NCBI GenBank assembly: GCA_000499405.2
Contig: HG738138.1
Location: 8,740,888-8,804,887 of the forward strand
DNA from: Onchocerca volvulus
Taxonomy: Eukaryota; Nematoda; Chromadorea; Rhabditida; Onchocercidae
Direction: 5' to 3'
DNA: 64,000 bases
A model generated the notes under the pieces. It did not search any database, was not told the origin of the DNA, and saw only the letters and a list, made by a program, of their open reading frames with translations. Below are positions 36,721 through 49,600 of this stretch, one piece after another. The first letter of the stretch is position 1, and the number at the start of each line of letters is the position of its first letter. The position numbers were made by a program, and so were the translations under genes.

Positions 36721-39440
36721 TTGAACGAATAAGTATTCCCCTAAATTTCTTTATCAGATACGAACTCTACAATTCTTTGACCTATCGGTCTTATGCTTGT
36801 CTTGCGAATGAGTTGAATTTCGAAATGCATTCGCAACGATTGTAAACTTTATGAACCAATGAATTAGCAAAAAATTTTATGATGGCTATTTATTGCATGA
36901 GACTGAAAAACTAAAAATATAGTACTATTTGCATGATAAGACGACTTGGGCTTTAGAATTGTCAGATGCATACATTCATAATTATATTGAAGATAATAGA
37001 TCAAGAAGTAATTTCTCTTAGTAAATTCAGATATGCAATATGCGTATTCATTTTTTCATATGAAAATAGAAAGAAATGATGGAACAATCGAAAAGTTTCA
37101 GTTTAAGAAAAAAAATCATGTAAATTAGAAGTGTACCATTCTAGTGCTTGGTTTTTTTGACCTTAACGATTAACAAGTATTATATTTTAATTACCAGTCA
37201 TGCTTTGATTAAATTAATTCTTGCTTTAAACTTATAACTATTTTTAATTAGACTCGTCAAGTTAGAGGAACAGTGCGTAAGCTTTAATAGTATTGTAATC
37301 CAAAGGTATTGGTATATTTATTTTGAAATTTCAATGTTTGATTTAGTCTGTAAACAAAATCTGTATTTTCAACAGAATGACAGTCATCGAAGAGTTCACG
37401 AAAGTATAAATTCGAAAAATAAAAATAAAAAACAGTAAAGATTAAAGGAAATGATGTCAGTTGAAGGAACATTCTTCGGTATACTGAAGGGGAATACTTC
37501 TAGTTGTTTAATGGCAGAGGACTGGTAGGAAATGAATTTCATTTTTAAATTGGATATTTTATTTCCGAACTATAATTGTTTCTTTTATTTCTTTCAATAG
37601 AATAATATATGCAAACTGATTATATTTCAGTCTTAAATAGATAAATTCCAGATCGATCACCGAAGAAGAATGATCGGGCCTTGCTGATCAAAAAGATTTT
37701 CAATTTACATTGACTTTTATGATTCTATTTTGTAATTCCTGTAAAGAATAAATAGGTGATGTAAATGTAAAGATGTCATATAAACACGTAAATTAGGAAG
37801 TATTATTAGATTAAGATGTAAAATGTGCAATGAAAACTTGATTAATGAGAGAAAAGAAATTATTTTAATTCAAAGTTCCGGAGCTAGTAATCTATTCATC
37901 CTTAAGTTTACAGACAGGTTTATGCAAGCAAGCCATTCTTCATGAGGAAATTAAAATTTTCATTGATTTTACGATTCGAAATTAATACAAAATGCTGCAT
38001 AATTTACAGGATTTTTGTTCCTTCCATCAGAAAAAATAAGAGGATGAATTATATTTCAAGTAAAAAAATCTAAAAATTATGAAGTGACTGTTTCTATACC
38101 ATTAAACCATTAGTATGCAGCTTTGTTGTCAAGCAGTGAGGTTTTATATTAGCATCAGAATCTCAATTTGATGCTAATATAAAAATCTATTCATCAAACA
38201 AGTGATAAAAATCAACAATAATTCCTTTGTCATCTATATTTCTTAATATCTTTTCTTTTTTGTTCTGCCCATTTAACAAGTCAGAAAATTCTTCAGATGC
38301 TTTTCAATTCTGTGTATTGGCGTGGTTCCGAAATATGCAATCCAATATATCATGAATAGGATTAGCAATATTTTTATTATTTGTAACGTTTTCACAATAA
38401 TCAATATTGGAGATGAAATAATTGTCATTCATATTGTTTATCTAAATGATAAGCATTATTTATCTTTGTTAGAGCAATGACTATCACTACCTCATTTTTA
38501 GCTTAATACTAACAATACATTCCATTTAAAGAAATATGAAGCGAATGAATAACATTTTATTTTCAAGTGCATTAATAGGAATTTTTTTTAAGGAGTCTTG
38601 GGAAGCCTATTTTCAGTTTTAGTCGTTTATCATTTGCGTGATTCTTCTTTGTTCTCGATTAATATTATTTGTGAGAAACGAATTTTTCTTTTTTTTTTTT
38701 TTTTCACATTGCATTGCAAATATGTGGTTTACTTCAATCACAATTTGTACTAATCTTTATTTTGAAGTTTTCAACAATGAAAATTCATTCTTTTCAAATG
38801 AAAGATTTTTTTTTTCATTTATTTTCAATTCGGAAAAGTTTGCCATTTCAGCGCTACATTAAATCGAGCATTAAAATAAAACGGAATTTGATATGGCTTA
38901 TTATCCGCCAGAAAAAAAATGTCGAGCTTTAATGAAGCAAAAGTGTATTGTTTACGTATTATCCATACAACTCAGATAGCTTCAAAATATTGCTCTTTCG
39001 TGCTAGTTTCAAATAAACTTCCATGAGATACATCATTTCAAAACATGATCTTTTCAAAGTAAAAAACTAATCTACAATTTGCAAACAACAAGTTCAGTTG
39101 ACAAAATTCGTTTCTTGACTCGTTTATTCATTTGTCCTAAATTTTAATTCAAATTCGCAGATTTTTGTCATAATTTAATAGATAAATTCTTAATTGATCT
39201 ATTTTAGCTGAAATCATAATGTTTAAATTCATCCCAATATGGATTTGATGCATATTCTTTTGTCAAAGCAGACTTGTAGTCTAAAAATGATATGTAATTC
39301 TTATCATTTCATCATTAAATTAAATACAGAGATTCACAATACGATATGATAAATTTTCCGAAGAACATTACTTTTTAATATGAAAGTAGTTAAGATCAGT
39401 AAAAATCCAACAGAAAATAGTTGCTGCAATGCTCCAAGGG
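36721..39440. other. Intergenic, no gene seen
   Basis: AT-rich, with one notable perfect hairpin at 38142-38184 (listed). No exon-like segment was found on either strand. Confidence 0.55.
38142..38184. repeat. Perfect 16-bp hairpin
   Basis: Left arm TTTTATATTAGCATCA (38142-38157), 11-nt loop, right arm TGATGCTAATATAAAA (38169-38184), all 16 pairs matched. It is shorter than a typical pre-miRNA stem and the flanks do not extend the pairing, so a foldback or recombination scar is as likely as an RNA gene. Confidence 0.8.
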
Positions 39441-40402
39441 TTACTGCCGTAGCAGCAATTTGTTCGAATTCAGAATTTGATTTTTTAAGCGCTGATATTT
39501 TTCATAGAGCACATCATTTGGATGAAATGGTCCTAAATGGAACTCCCCATTCCATTTAGATAATGTTCGTGTATACCTGAAATTGATTGATATTTCCTAT
39601 TTTATCTTACGAAAGATTTAATATCAAAAAGTATTATGTTAGTCAAATTTTTGACTCTCGATTTGGATCTCACTATTGCCTAATTTTAGAATAATAACCA
39701 TCCTCTGAATTAAACTATCATTCTACATCTTATTTGGCCAGTATTCTAACTCGTTTCACAATACAATATTCAGACCATTTGTTTCTTCGTTTCTTGCAAA
39801 TTTTCATTTCAAAATACTGTCTGGAATTAACTTTAAAGAAGTAAAATAACTTCACAGATTCCCCAAAACGATAAAAATCTACAGAATGAATTCAAAAAGC
39901 AGCATTTTAAACGAAACATCAATGTTTAAGTCTAAATCATGCATTCTAAATTCAGGATGCTTACCAACTGGGCCATTCATGCGGCGCGTATCGGCCAATC
40001 GTCCCGGTCATAATTCTTGTCCTTGGATGTGGTCTTGCGTATTGCTTCAATGATTCATCATAATTATATGTTTGTCGTTTTGAACGGAATACTGTACTAG
40101 ATACTGCATGGACAGAACAAATGCTACCTGAAATACTACATACAGAATGTGTGATCGATAAAGACAAGCATCGTCCTTCATTGATAGTTGCATAAAACAC
40201 GTTTCAATTTGATTGAAATTGCAATTCATAATTAATATGAGAGTTCAGTAAAGTTTAAAACTGGAAGATCAGCAGGACCAGTTTTTCTGCTTATCAGTAG
40301 GAAAATAAACCAGGATTGCAATAATCTCTTCTTAACGTAGATACGTATGTTGAATGTACCCGCACCTGTATGTGTTTCTATATCTGTATACGCATATATA
40401 TG

Positions 40403-40474
<72 letters not shown>

Positions 40475-41532
40475 GTAATTGCGGCGAGGTGATGAAATAA
40501 TGCTGAACTGATCGATATTGTTGGAACATTTTAATGAAAAGTCAGATACCATTGTTTTCATTATTTGGGACGGTAGTTTGTTGTGTGAATTTGTCGTTCG
40601 ATAGTGAAAAGAAATCAAGTACATTGGCATCAGAAATGATTGTATAGATAAAACACATTCTATCTCTTTCAAATGTGAAAAGTTGAAAAAATTTCTCCAT
40701 TTCATCCTTATTCATCACTCAAGAGTTTGTAATTTAAGAGCATCTTGGAATTCAATCAAAGATATCTAAGCATCACAAAAAAGGTCTTGACGGTAATAGA
40801 AGGCGCAATTGTATTTTATCAAAGTTCAGAATTTGTCAGGAGAAATTTTCCCAGAAGTAAGATTGCCTTAAACAAATGTCATTCAAAAAGCTCCTAAGTA
40901 AGTTTTGGCCAGTAAAAATATATATCGAAGATTTAGATTAAATATGGATAAAGATTCAGGGATAGTACCGCCATTCTGCAATAGAAGGAATTCAAGCCAT
41001 TGAAAAAACAAGAATTCGAGTGAAGAGGACAAATTCAAAGGCTATTAGATAAATCGACAAATGTACTTGAGATTAACATGCCGTGCAAATGCTCCAAAAT
41101 GCTAGCATTTACATGCTAGAACTTCAAGAACTCTATTGAAATAATAGATGACAGATATAATAAAATAACCATGCAATGAAGAAGAAATTACATGCTGAAT
41201 CTATAAGAGTAAGACTAAATATGTTGGCTCATTTTGCAAATGTGAGAGTAAAAATTACAGTAAAACGATATTGTCTAAATGCTGAATATTATGTATTCAG
41301 AAACTGCTGACTTATTTTACGATTTTGGAATAGTTACCTTCGCAAAATCCATTTATAATTGGAATTTGTTGAAAAACCGTCAGTTCATTTAAAAGATGAT
41401 GATACTTGCCTAGGATATTTCCTTGAAACAAAAAGTGCCATGACATGGTTTTATTTTTTGTTAAAAAGATGAAAACTTACCTAAAATAAGAAGCAGTTTG
41501 GTGATATGCCATCGATTCGAAGACATATCCAT
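39441..41532 (-). CDS. Small secreted protein of unknown family, 116 aa
   Basis: Three exons in phase: 41481-41532, 39965-40127 and 39441-39576, with clean borders (TTAG|GTAAGT, TTTCAG, TTG|GTAAGC, TTTCAG). The first two ATGs in the frame (41532, 41526) follow an in-frame TAA. The N-terminus MSSNRWHITKLLLILGSIC...HA is a good signal peptide. A dibasic site RSKR comes soon after, then about 83 residues rich in aromatic and basic residues, including QTYNYDESLKQYARPHPRTR, a Trp-rich run (HEWPSWYTRTLSKWNG) and FHLGPFHPND. There is no Cys after the signal peptide, so it is not a disulfide-knotted peptide. The RSKR site hints at a processed precursor, but only one such site is present. I do not recognise the family. 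Confidence 0.68.
40394..40472. repeat. (TA)/(TG)n microsatellite
   Basis: TATATA-rich start passing into an uninterrupted (TG)n of about 60 nt, inside intron 1 of the small secreted protein gene. It creates spurious open frames of alternating His/Thr on the minus strand. Confidence 0.95.
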
Positions 41533-41673
41533 CGACGATCTGTTGGTGTCTGCAGGTTTTGGGTGGGTTTTCTTCCTTCTTTTCACAATTTAATCCTTTT
41601 CGGCTATAATTTCTGTGTCAGAATCAATTTGCTACTCTTTCAACGCCCTTTTTTTAATTTTCTTTAGGATTAT

Positions 41674-42590
41674 ATGAATGGCACATACCAACCACTATTT
41701 CTAACAAGCAACGATCGCTCGATAGCGAACGAAAAAGGAAAGAAGCTGATAATTAGGGGGCGAGAAGTAAGTAAACAAGCAATTAAGTTTCGTATTAAAG
41801 TTATAAAATTTAAATTACGGAAAATACTAAATGTTGTACACATAATTCAAAAATCTCTTTGAAAGAAAAAGTTTTTTGGCCTAAGCTTTTTGTATATTGG
41901 TAATTAAATTGACCGACAGTGTTTGGATATTAAGATCGTTACTTTTCATATAATCAATTTAAGTGGATAATATGAAATCAACGATTGAAACCATTTGGAA
42001 TTATTCCTAAAATAAAGAAAAGAATTTACATTCGGCCAAATTTTATGAATTTTCTGAATCATATAACTTTTACAAAAGTACAAGATTTACTTGTACTGAA
42101 AGCGATCTCTGTCTAAAGTGCTGAGCTATGTTCAATTTTTAAGAAATTAAATTCTAAAAACCCTAATTTACCGGAGCTTTGAGGAAATCCTGATTCCTTT
42201 TATAGACGAAGCGTGTTTTGTTTGATGCAAACAGCGGTGCAAATTCGTTAGGCATAACTAGATAAAGGCAGGCTGGAATTTCAATATGATTTCCTAAATC
42301 TTTGTTTCAATATTTCATTTATGCGAGGGATTATTTCTCATCAGAACAAAATAAAAGATATTAGCCGGCAGATTCAATTAATCAATGACCGTCGGTTTCC
42401 TACCATTTCTAATTGATGAGCAAAGTTGCGTTTTTTTGCTTTAATTGATCTAAAATGGTTGGTCTTCAAAAATTAATGAATATCAGACAAAGACAGCTTT
42501 GTGTTTTCAGAAATATCTAAATTGATGTTTCTAATTGTCTTTGTTATCTTTCTGCAGTATATGCAAAAAGAACGAGATTTGAATTCCTAA
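41674..42590 (+). CDS. Candidate small two-exon gene, 41 aa
   Basis: A strong acceptor TTTCTTTAG lies at 41667, 6 nt before ATG 41674, exactly as for a trans-spliced nematode start. The first exon (MNGTYQPLFLTSNDRSIANE onward, 31 codons) ends GAA|GTAAGT at 41766. The next good acceptor in phase 0, TTTCTGCAG at 42557, is followed by YMQKERDLNS and TAA (42588-42590). The product would be a tiny hydrophilic protein with no signal peptide. It is divergent from the secreted-protein gene, whose start lies only 140 nt away, so the two could share a promoter. No homologue is recognised. Confidence 0.35.
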
Positions 42591-43697
42591 AGTTGAGCGA
42601 GTTGAATACATCGGTCATCGACTTGTGCCATTTTTTTTAGTTTTTTAATTAATTAGTCCCTCGGAGTAATTAATTGTTCCTTATACTCAGAAGTCTCATT
42701 TGTTTCCATCCATATGATTGCATCTTACCGTCTGCGCTGACTCATTCATTTATTCAGCATTTGCTGTAGTAAGAGTTGTTATTTTCTTTTAAAGAAATTT
42801 TCGAAAACAAATTTTACAATTTTTCAAAACTAAACACAAAGAATGACAAAAATGGGGAGTAGGACAGTTTAATTACGGAAAACAACAAAATTTTCTTTTG
42901 AGGTGACTTTGCTTTTCTCGAACTGATGTGATGATGAGAGGTGATGAGTCAACCCAAAAACGCAATGTTTATGCAAATGATACTACAACTACTATCATCT
43001 CCCCTTCCATACAAATGTTACCATTCTGGTGCACTCCTTTATCTCACTGCAGAAATGTTCGGCATGCCAACTGCAGTAAACATCTTTCTGCAAGCTCAGT
43101 CTATAGCTTTGCAAAACAAATTCTCATTTCAATGTTTCATGCTCGAATCATATCAGCCTATCGATGGCATATTCATCTATTTGTATGTTTTAAGCGCCAG
43201 GTGACTTATTCAAGTTGACATCTGTCCAATGTTATCAAAAACTGAGCTTTCTTTTTCAAATCATTGGTCACTGAAGGACTAGGACGATCATTTTGTGTTT
43301 TGGATATCTTTCTTTTTTCATTCAGCTTTTTTCATTGATTAATCATCAATCTTAGCAATTTTTTCAAATAAAAATGCTAAACAACCTTCACTGACGTCCT
43401 GCATTTTTGATTGTTATCAAAAAAGTAATTTGTAAATTAAAAACAAGCAAAAAGCAATTTGCAAACAGGAAAAGTAATTTATAAATAGAAAAGACCTGAA
43501 CTGGAATGATATCTTATATAACTTATTGCTATACAAGAGAGTTTAAGTTCTGCCGCTTTGGAAAATAATTACAGTTGATCCAAAGTTATTCATTTTCGTC
43601 AAGTATAGGGTCGACCGTGTTCGCAAGTTTCCGAAATTCTTACAGCATTTATTTTTCAATTTCAGATTGGTCATAATCAAACTAGTGGAAAATTCAG
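42591..43697. other. Upstream region of the adhesion GPCR gene
   Basis: About 1.1 kb. Two overlapping open frames at 42928-43218 are noted but lack splice or family support. The stretch just before 43698 should hold the promoter or outron of the receptor gene. Confidence 0.5.
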
Positions 43698-46600
43698 ATG
43701 AGAAAATTTAACAGCCTCGCTTTTCTTGCTATTTGCACCATTCATCTAATAATTCTAGTCGACTGCAACTGGACTCGATGCTCTTATTTAGCAAAAACCG
43801 GTATAGTGGATTGTGTTGGACAGCATTTTGATGTAAGTCTTCTTTCGGCTTTCTTCCTTCGCCAAGTAATGTATTGCATTACTTCAAAAACTTCATAAAA
43901 TAGGAACAGTAAATGTAAATTACAGAAGCTATTTGATACAAGCCAAGAAATATTCTGGCTAAGATTATTCCAGAAAATTGCTCAGACTGTACGGCTGAAT
44001 GCACCCAGATCCGAATTTTATCCAAGCACTATTGGTGGTCAGGTACGCTTGTTGAATTTGAGTATGAATGCCTTCAAATCAATCAACTCCAGTTCTTTCT
44101 CATCACTAAAGCATCCAGAAACTCTCGAAGTACTGTAAGTTTCGGATCGTTTGAATCTTAATAATTAAAAAAACTTGGTTTAATTTAATATTTTTAAATA
44201 TTAAATAAAAACTTACTTTTTCAGGGACATATCTCACAATAAACTCATGTTCATATCTCCCGGTGCCTTCAAAACTTTATCAAATCTTAAAGTCCTGTAA
44301 GTATTCCTATGAATTAGAATAAAAAATGGCAATTTTACAATTTAGTGAGTCGTATTATTTCCAAAGTATTTTGAAATATCATTGAAATCTTTCCAAAAAG
44401 TGAATAGATCATTGCTTTGAAGAAATGTGCATATTATGCGTAAATCCTTAGTATGTCGAATAACATATAATGAGAGGTAGTCAGTCTTAAGTGCCTGCTA
44501 ATTTCATTTTCAAATCTTTTTATACGTTGAGGTTACAATCCTGAACGTTTTCTATTTCAAATTATGAGTAGCGTACTCAAAGAGATTATTATTATGAATC
44601 TGAACCCTGAAGAAGATCGTCAAGTCGTCAATAGCTTTGAAAAAAAATACCTCTGCATTAATTGGAGATTATTTATCGTAAATTAATCTCTTTATTGTCT
44701 TCGGAAAAGGTATACAAATATTTGGAAAAAAAGAAGTCGACACATTCTTCATAAAATAGTTCACCATTTTTCCAGCTTACTGAATGATAATCAGTTGCAC
44801 GCATTAGATCGTTTATCATTCGTTGAATTGGAATCATTAGAGGAGCTGAATTTGGATTCAAATCCACTGTCCTCATTTCCGGATGGAACTTTTGCATCAC
44901 TTGGCAAACTTCGTAGAATAAGTATTATGTCAAATCAGCTATCATGTGACTGTCAAATAGCTGACTTACTTCGTTTTGTTAAGGTTAAGATTTCCTCTCT
45001 CATCCATTTTATTTGAAACATGATTTTTTGAATTGATATTGATTGTTTGGGACAACAAATACTGGTTAATTCAGAATGAGCAAATACAAGTTTCGAGTCG
45101 GACGATATGCATATTTCCTTATTCACTGCGCGGAATGCAGGTTGCAAAGCTGAATGTCAAGACATTGAAAAGAAGTTGCGGAAAAGGTGGATTTATGATC
45201 TACAGTATTTTAAAATAAAAAAAAAGAAAGAATAAAAAGCTATATCAATGTAAAGAAAGGTTTTAGGCGGCTTTAATCCGACTGTGTTCGATTTAGAGCC
45301 TGCCTCACGGTCGGTGATCGTGTATCCAGGTGATGAGAAGAATATCACATGCAAAGTATCTAAATCTAATGGTATACAAATGGAATGGCTAAAAAATAAC
45401 GTTCCTTTGGCTGATTCTTCACGGTTATTCACTATGCGTTACAATGATAGTAAATTTCTGTATGTAATTTTATAGCAATATATGCAAAATTTCATATGAT
45501 GTAGCAAAATACTATTTAGAGAATTAAAAATATCTCCGATTGCGGAGTGAATTCCCTCATCTCATCCGTCTGGCCATTCGGCCACTCTCCTTTTGATTGC
45601 ACTGTAAAGCTTCTATTCTATTTCCGCCACCACTTCAAAAAAGTTTCCATCCAGTTATTTGTATTCAGTATTCACATGTTTAAAACAGTTCGAAATTCAC
45701 AAATATCCAAAAACTTTTTTGTCTGTAAATTTTAGGAAAGTTTAACAGAATATAGAATCAATGAGGTCTTCCACTAGTAGCAGTTATTTTTAAGCGAGAA
45801 CCTCGTCGCTTTTAACCAGGATCCTTTATCAAAGTTTCTGAAAACATTTTTTTGTTTGGGCATTCAAATATCAACTAAAAGTGTAAAAATTCCAAAAAAG
45901 CATTTATACAAGATTTTTTGTTGTCATCAAAGCAGATTTCTTCTAGAACTTCAGATACCTGAAACTTTGTTTGAATCCAGTGATTTGGGAAGATGAAGGT
46001 GACTGGACCTGCTACGTGGAACAGGATAGATCGGTACTGAAGAACACAATACGTATAACACCAGTGCTAGTGAACACGGTTCACTGTGTACAGGTATTTT
46101 TCCAATTTTGAATAATTGAAAAGTAGAGCTTTCAAAACTTTCAAATTTTAAACACTCGAATCTTTAGGAATGGCAAGCCGATGAAAAAGGCGAAATAATT
46201 TGGGTAGTTTCTCAACAGGGATTGGTTACGGCAAAATGTCCCAACGGTCCAGCAAATGCCAAAGCATATCGAAAATGTAAACGCGGTAAATGGGATATAC
46301 CAGACACAAGTCAATGTGCCTACACTTCTCCATTAATTATGCATTTTTTGACATTGTTACAACATAAACGGACATCTCTGGTTTGTAGTTTTTGTTGACT
46401 TGTACTTGTAGGTAATAATACTAAGAAAAGAGTCAAAGAATATTATAACAAAGAAATAAAATTTGAATAAACAACCAAGAATGTTCGTTAAGGTTTCAAG
46501 ACTTATTTATTTTTACATGTTAGAAAACCCAAATATTCTACAGAAGAAGGCAGGAATGCTATCTTTTACAGTATGTGGACGAATTACTTCGAACAAAGAG

Positions 46601-49600
46601 GCGACCATTCGAAATGTCGGCCTATGAAACTCGTCTTGCTGGCTGGCTGATAGGCAATGCAACAGGTTTATCCAGCCGACAAATGTTGGCCGCATTGAAT
46701 TTTGTTTTACAATCTGAATTTGCCCGCACTGAACTTAACGGTAATAATTACTACTTTTCTTATAATTAATTTGCAAATTTAGCTGGCTAAACTAAAGGTT
46801 TAAGGAGACGATATTGCAAACTACCAGCTTAAGTTTCAAACCAGAAATTTATGAAATTTTTGCAAAAACCCCCTAATCAGCAGATATCTTCTTTTCTTCC
46901 CTTCTCTTCTATTTTGAATTTTGAGAATTTTAAACTGCTTCTTTAAAATAAGAACACAACCTATTTCCCTTGTCTAATAAATACTCCACTATTCCCAAAA
47001 AAAAGAACAATTAAATCACTGCAGCGATTCCTTCACATTTGCCAACTTATATTTGCTGTTCAGATATATACTGCAGCTTCTGCTTCAGTTCTGGGATATA
47101 TTTGTTCGGTAATTTTCTTCAAAAATCAGTGCCAAAAAATCCTGTACGAAAACATAGTGATGTAAAATTTCAAAACCATCAGATAATACAAGTTTAATAA
47201 TTGAAATGCAAAATGTAAAACGAAAATAACATATGGAGTGCATTTATTACTCTGCTACAATACATATGATAAAAATTTTACAGTCGTGTTATTTGTAGAG
47301 AAAAACTATTTACTTATGATATCAGAATGTCGAAATCAGCTGTCTTTCACTTCCTTGTTACTGCAAACTCCTGATTTTTGTCACTTTGACTCCTAAAATG
47401 TTAAATTATTGGAAGCACGCAAAAATTTCAAGCCTATATCTTTCTTTTCTGAAAGGCACATATTATTCATGGCATACATGCCAATGATTAAGTAGTTGGG
47501 TCAATTTTAAAAAATAATTCTCAATTACAAAAAACCGGAAGTCCATCAACAATTTAGCAACATTTTGATGCAAATTACTGCTTGTTACCACGCAGAAAGT
47601 GAATTGAATCACAAACAATAATCTTTTAGTTTTCTTTGTCACTAAGTCCAGATATTTGTTAGAAATTTGATTTCATTATGATCTATATTATTAGATGAGG
47701 TAAGTAGCATTCAAAGCTATGATTCATTTAAGAAAATTTCCTGAATAAATTTTAATTTTGATATGGAAAATCGATAATGGATTTCAAAATTATATTGTGG
47801 TGATAAAGTTGTACAAAATATTCGGCGCTAGCGCAATTCCATCAAGAATAGAATTCGTAAAAACTTTGCTTACAAAATAATGGCAAAAGTTAAGAAGCTA
47901 TTGTAAAGGCCAAAAATTTAAATCAAACTAATATTTTACAACAGTATGCAAAAATTCTTAAATGTCAGATAAAGTTCGAATTTCAACACGTGACTGTCAT
48001 CTGTTGAGGAGGAATCTTTTGATGATCACTAGTACATTGCACAGCGATCATTTTTTGAAAATCAATTCTGGCTAAAAATCAGTTCAGCAAACCAGAGTCA
48101 AAAGTTTTCTTTGGTGTTCAAAGAGCTGCAAGTTTGAATTTATGTTTGGATGGGAATAATTTTAAAAATACTTCTAAAATTTTATGAAAGTTCAGGAAAA
48201 CTGATGCGCCAGTGGTTGCAGCAACTACTTCTCGGTGACCAAATTATTCAAGAAGATAATTTAGCAATATGTCAACATTTGTTCGCTAAAGATTACGATG
48301 CTACAGAACCTGGAATTATGAAGGGTGGTTTTTTAGCCTTACATGATGGTTCGAAATTTTCATGTCGTGAACAGCAGTTCGTTGAATTGTTACCGAAAAC
48401 AGGTCGAGATTATCATTTCATTCAAATTCAACTCAAGTTTTCAGTAGAATTTAGGCTTAGATTTGGATTTCAAGTGAAATTTAAATTATTAATTTATAGG
48501 TGGAGCATCACTTCGCATTCCTCGTCCCACAATCGATCAATTTCCATCACTCGTCATTGTTCGAGTATTATGGTTATCCAACTCAAAAATTTTTAAGAAT
48601 AGACATACCTCAGATGGAAGATGGACTGTTGTGGGTGAAGTGTATGGTGTCGCCATCAAACATATCTCTCTCAAGTCTTCAGAATCAGGCAGCATTCCTG
48701 AACAGGTTATATTCAAAAAAGTCAGTCCAGTAGAGATTCATCGTGATTATTGTTTTATAAATGTTTATAATACACTTTGTGTTTATATGAATTTTGATAT
48801 TTCCATCTTTAGATGGCAGAGATCGGAAAAAATGATGATTTTTACGGATTTTTAATCAGTTATCGGATAAATAAGACAGTGGATCAGGTATACTTTAATC
48901 TTTTATAAATAATTAAAAATAATTTATGAAATACTACAAAAATATTCTAAGATAGAGGTGGTAAAATGTCATCTTCGGAGCGAAAATTTGTCTCAGGAAT
49001 TTATTACATAAATGGCAATAATATTAAAATTTAAAATTGGCAAAAATTTTTGACATAGGGCGTTGCATGTTTGTAAACTTCATTGAAATAATATGACGCG
49101 AGTATAAATAAACTGAAAGACTGATGCCATTTTTCGAGTGACAAACTTCTATAATGATGAGACGAGAAGAATGACGTGGAATGCCTTTTCTAGTATTTGC
49201 TGAGTGCTATTTATTACGTTTTATGGAATAATAAAATGAGAAAGATCTAGTTGTGACCATCTGCAAAATGAATTGTAATTCGTGATAGCTGGCTTCAAAG
49301 AAAACAGACTGTAACTTCCTAAATTTATTTTTGATTGATTGTAGTGACTGTAATATCGTAATAGTTGAAACACTTGACACTGAATTTCAGATCCAACTAG
49401 GTGTGTGGGATGATGAAGAGGGATGGAAACTAACTAAAGAGACAAATTGTTTGTTGCGGAGAGTGGGACCAAACAATATTCTTTTTACTTGTTCACGAAT
49501 GTTTTTTATTAGAAACGTAAACGAAAATATCAAATATTTTGCAGCCATGCAGAATACGCCATGTGAAGAATTGTAAGTAGCATCGATGTTTGCTATAGTG

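Noticed and set aside
40232..40705. 157-codon open frame on the minus strand with a His/Thr run
   Set aside because: The frame exists only because the (TG)n microsatellite lacks stops; it lies inside intron 1 of the secreted-protein gene.
42928..43218. Two overlapping plus-strand frames of 96 and 87 codons
   Set aside because: They overlap in different frames, match no family and have no convincing acceptor; one at most could be real and nothing favours it.
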